Both the position numbers and the translations under genes were made by a program. Source: Ephemerocybe angulata (Eukaryota; Basidiomycota; Agaricomycetes; Agaricales; Psathyrellaceae). Taken from it: a stretch of 64,000 bases of DNA. Every line of letters starts with the position of its first letter. Positions within the stretch are counted from its first letter, which is position 1. The notes beneath the pieces are model-generated. The model was not told the DNA's origin. It worked only from the letters and a program-made list of their open reading frames with translations, and did no database searches. This document shows, one piece after another, positions 61,742-64,000 of the stretch. The stretch lies in assembly GCA_013368325.1 (NCBI GenBank), contig JAACJK010000115.1:310001-374000 (forward strand), given 5' to 3'.

Positions 61742-63761
61742 AGAGAAATTTGTTGTCGAGGTAGCTTACCTATCTTCCCTGACTCTACGAAGTGGAATTG
61801 AAGTGGAAGGATGGTTCTGTCCCATAGAAAAGTGTATCCTCTCTGCAGTGGATGCACAAAATGTAGGAAAGTTGAGGATATTCACTTATCCAAGGCACAT
61901 GATGAGCCACGCGAGGGGCCTGGACTCATTGGAACTCGAGAACCTACCCGGGACCAGGCTAAACCAATACCAACAGTTCTTTCTCTTTCAATATTCAATC
62001 CTCTCACCTTTTGCTTTCATACTTACTCGTATATCGTCGGTCATCGGGATGGTCTCAACCAACTCTCAACTCATCCATATGGTCAAATTCGTGTACTTGC
62101 TGAGGTCTGAGGATCCCCGACTCCTGATTCAGAGTCCTTCAGGAGAAGGGTTCTGTAGGAAAACCTAGTGCGTCAGTCATGGGGTAGACATAGCCACGGG
62201 CTATATGCTTTTGCCCTAGGAAAAACCCTCTTTCCAACCAGATTTTAAAGTTCTCCGAAACTGCAGGGTATAGCTTAGCCGTTCACCACATCTAACTATC
62301 CTCATTTCCTCCTATCACCCTCACCTCTTTCCTGATTCCCTCCTTTCATTTGATTTCCTCCCTCCATTCAAGAATCAGCACCACACATTTTAGAAGACCC
62401 CAGAATCACGTCGGACTACAGTTATATGGGATATGGAATCTCGGTTCCAAGCCCTTTCGAAGTGCGCCAGGGTACTATGCGCCTCACCCGTTTGATGTGC
62501 CGCACAATATTGGTGAGTATGCTAGTTTCTACGAGTCATGACCCGTTGTATTACCCCTATCTCTACTCCACCTTGTATCGATATCCTCAGGAACCCTCAG
62601 CTGGGTAGCTTGCGAGACTTTCAAATTGCATACATCTCTCAAACTTGTCTGAAACGCAAAGTATGCCTCATTACACTACTCCACCCTCCGTTGGCGTGCG
62701 CTATGAGCCGCCGACAATTACTACACATTTCAAGTTGATACCAGGACTGTAACATTACCAGGCTTGTCTCCCTTGGAGTCGGGGATTGGTACTCGTGAGA
62801 GTGCCGTTAGGATTGTATTATCACCTTGTTGTACGTGTATGACTCGTGAATTCGTTATACTGCGCAATCCCCAAGAGTCGCCCAGTGGAAGCCGAGAGTA
62901 GTCGGGCAGTGGAGGCGTGGTGACGGTGGGAGCAGAACGATTCCTCAAGCTTAGAACCGAGCACGGCGGGATTTATGATGATCACATCTAATCTAATTAT
63001 CTATCTAATCAACCGTGGATATCCCTCGGTCCTCGATCTGCCCATCCCCCACTTTGCCCCTTTCCTGGGTTGGATGCTATGTAATAGGAATCGTGCACTT
63101 AAGTTCGATCAGGATGCTCTCGAAAGCCCAGGTAAAGACCGTTAAATGGCGCGTGCCTACACCGGCGTACATCTAGGAACTTCCCCCAGGTCCATACTTA
63201 TCAATAATGTTCACTAATCAAGCGGGGCGGTGGGGAACGTAATCTCGATGAAGGGCGGAAGTGCGGCGACCGTCCTATGGTAGCCTCTGGTACGGGCCTG
63301 CCTCCCTTCTCGAGTCACCTATGCGCCATGCTCCATGTCCTCCTTCAACCTGGGTCGTAGTTATTCCTTGTTACGTTTCGTTATGTGCACTGTGACCATG
63401 ACCAGAGTTCGTCTAACCTGCAATCTTGACCTTCACAGATTGAACAAAGTTTGGAAGTAAGGTATCGTAAAGTACTCTACTTAGTATAGCAAGGTCGACG
63501 AAACGAAGGACAAGTGGACCAAAGCCAAACACAACAACGTCCTTGAAATGAATTGAAATGATAAAAGCCATGCAATGAAACGGCGTTTAGCAATGAGTAG
63601 AATGCTATCCGCGACGAAACAACAGAAAGAATATGCGAGCGAATGCGAAGTCCAGTATACGTATGAATGAAGTCTGAATAAAGATAGCGAAACACGATCT
63701 GAAGCACCTCCACGGGAGGGTGCTTCCTTGTCCCATGATCACGACACACCTACCCACCACC
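61742..63761. other. No gene recognised
   Basis: About 2 kb without a supported gene. Short frames such as 62350-62541 have no recognisable domain. Confidence 0.4.
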
Positions 63762-64000
63762 CTACGCCCTCGGCAGCGATATGCTCCCCGTAGTCCCCGC
63801 ACCCATCCTCGCCATCCCCTGCTGCGTCTGCCTTTTCACCTGCGCCTCCATCTTGATCCTCTGCTTCCGCACGTCATCGTCCTTCAACTTTATCGACTGC
63901 ACAAACGATAGATAGTTTTCCGGTGTTGGTGGGAGATTCGATGCGGGAGGGTGGTGGAGAACGGCGAGAACGGCTTCTTCCGACGTGCACTCGAGCACCT
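63762..64000 (-). CDS. 3' end of an unknown gene running off the right edge
   Basis: The minus-strand frame is open to the window edge and ends at a stop at 63762. Visible residues (LECTSEEAVLAVLHHPPASN, PPTPENYLSFVQSIKLKDDD, RKQRIKMEAQVKRQ) look like a hydrophilic, helical C-terminus of a real protein. The family cannot be named from this piece; the true start lies outside. Confidence 0.5.
   Translation of the reverse strand, partial: VLECTSEEAVLAVLHHPPASNLPPTPENYLSFVQSIKLKDDDVRKQRIKMEAQVKRQTQQGMARMGAGTTGSISLPRA

Overview
The window looks like a chromosome segment from a basidiomycete fungus, probably an agaricomycete. Evidence: many short (about 50-90 nt) introns with GTACGT-type donors and TAG/CAG acceptors, chromodomain gypsy and copia retrotransposons, a LINE whose reverse transcriptase (RT) carries the ADD box in the form LEQADD, and small secreted proteins whose signal peptide sits alone on exon 1. 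No tRNA, rRNA or CRISPR array was seen.

Left half (about 2.6-33.7 kb): one LINE opened up by nested insertions. Its ORF1 starts at 2770 and is split by copia element 1 (3500-9193, TSD CGATG) and then gypsy element 1 (9651-20936, TSD AGGCG). The three ORF1 pieces add up to one unbroken frame of 490 codons. ORF2 (21238 on) encodes an APE endonuclease followed by RNase H. It is cut at 23201 by minus-strand gypsy element 2 (23202-30243), which abuts a truncated minus-strand copia element 2 (30244-32061). The LINE resumes at 32062 in the middle of its RT and decays to about 33510. Gypsy 2 has no target duplication and its LTRs differ from each other, so the locus was probably rearranged by recombination between two copies. 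Both gypsy elements carry extra ORFs between pol and the 3' LTR. Gypsy 2 shows a clear self-priming signature; both copia elements show an initiator-tRNA anticodon-region primer site.

Left edge (524-2287): a decayed APN1-type AP endonuclease gene with several recognisable splice sites.

Right half (33.7-64 kb): gene-poor DNA with relics (DDE-type transposase N-terminus, SR-protein kinase, HSP60), small inverted-repeat elements (38777-39128 with an 8-bp TSD; 48206-48585; 45545-45645), tandem repeats, and a scattered set of small secreted-protein genes (40444, 44661, 46109, 47590, 54839, 56322, 57311). Four of these (44661, 46109, 47590, 56322) form a family I cannot match to a described one. 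Its layout is signal peptide on exon 1 (where intact), a pro-region ending in a conserved LSTRDLI.ELSERL.RR-like motif with a dibasic Kex2-type site, then a mature Cys/His zinc-finger-like module, split by an intron at the same point in each gene. This is my best candidate for an undescribed system. A proline-rich/coiled-coil gene (52854-54122), a secreted protein with a possible ubiquitin-like region (57311-58065), a damaged L-amino-acid-oxidase-like gene (59619-61741) and the 3' end of an unknown gene (63762 to the right edge) complete the window.

Everything is read by eye from sequence; family names rest on motif recognition, not on database searches.
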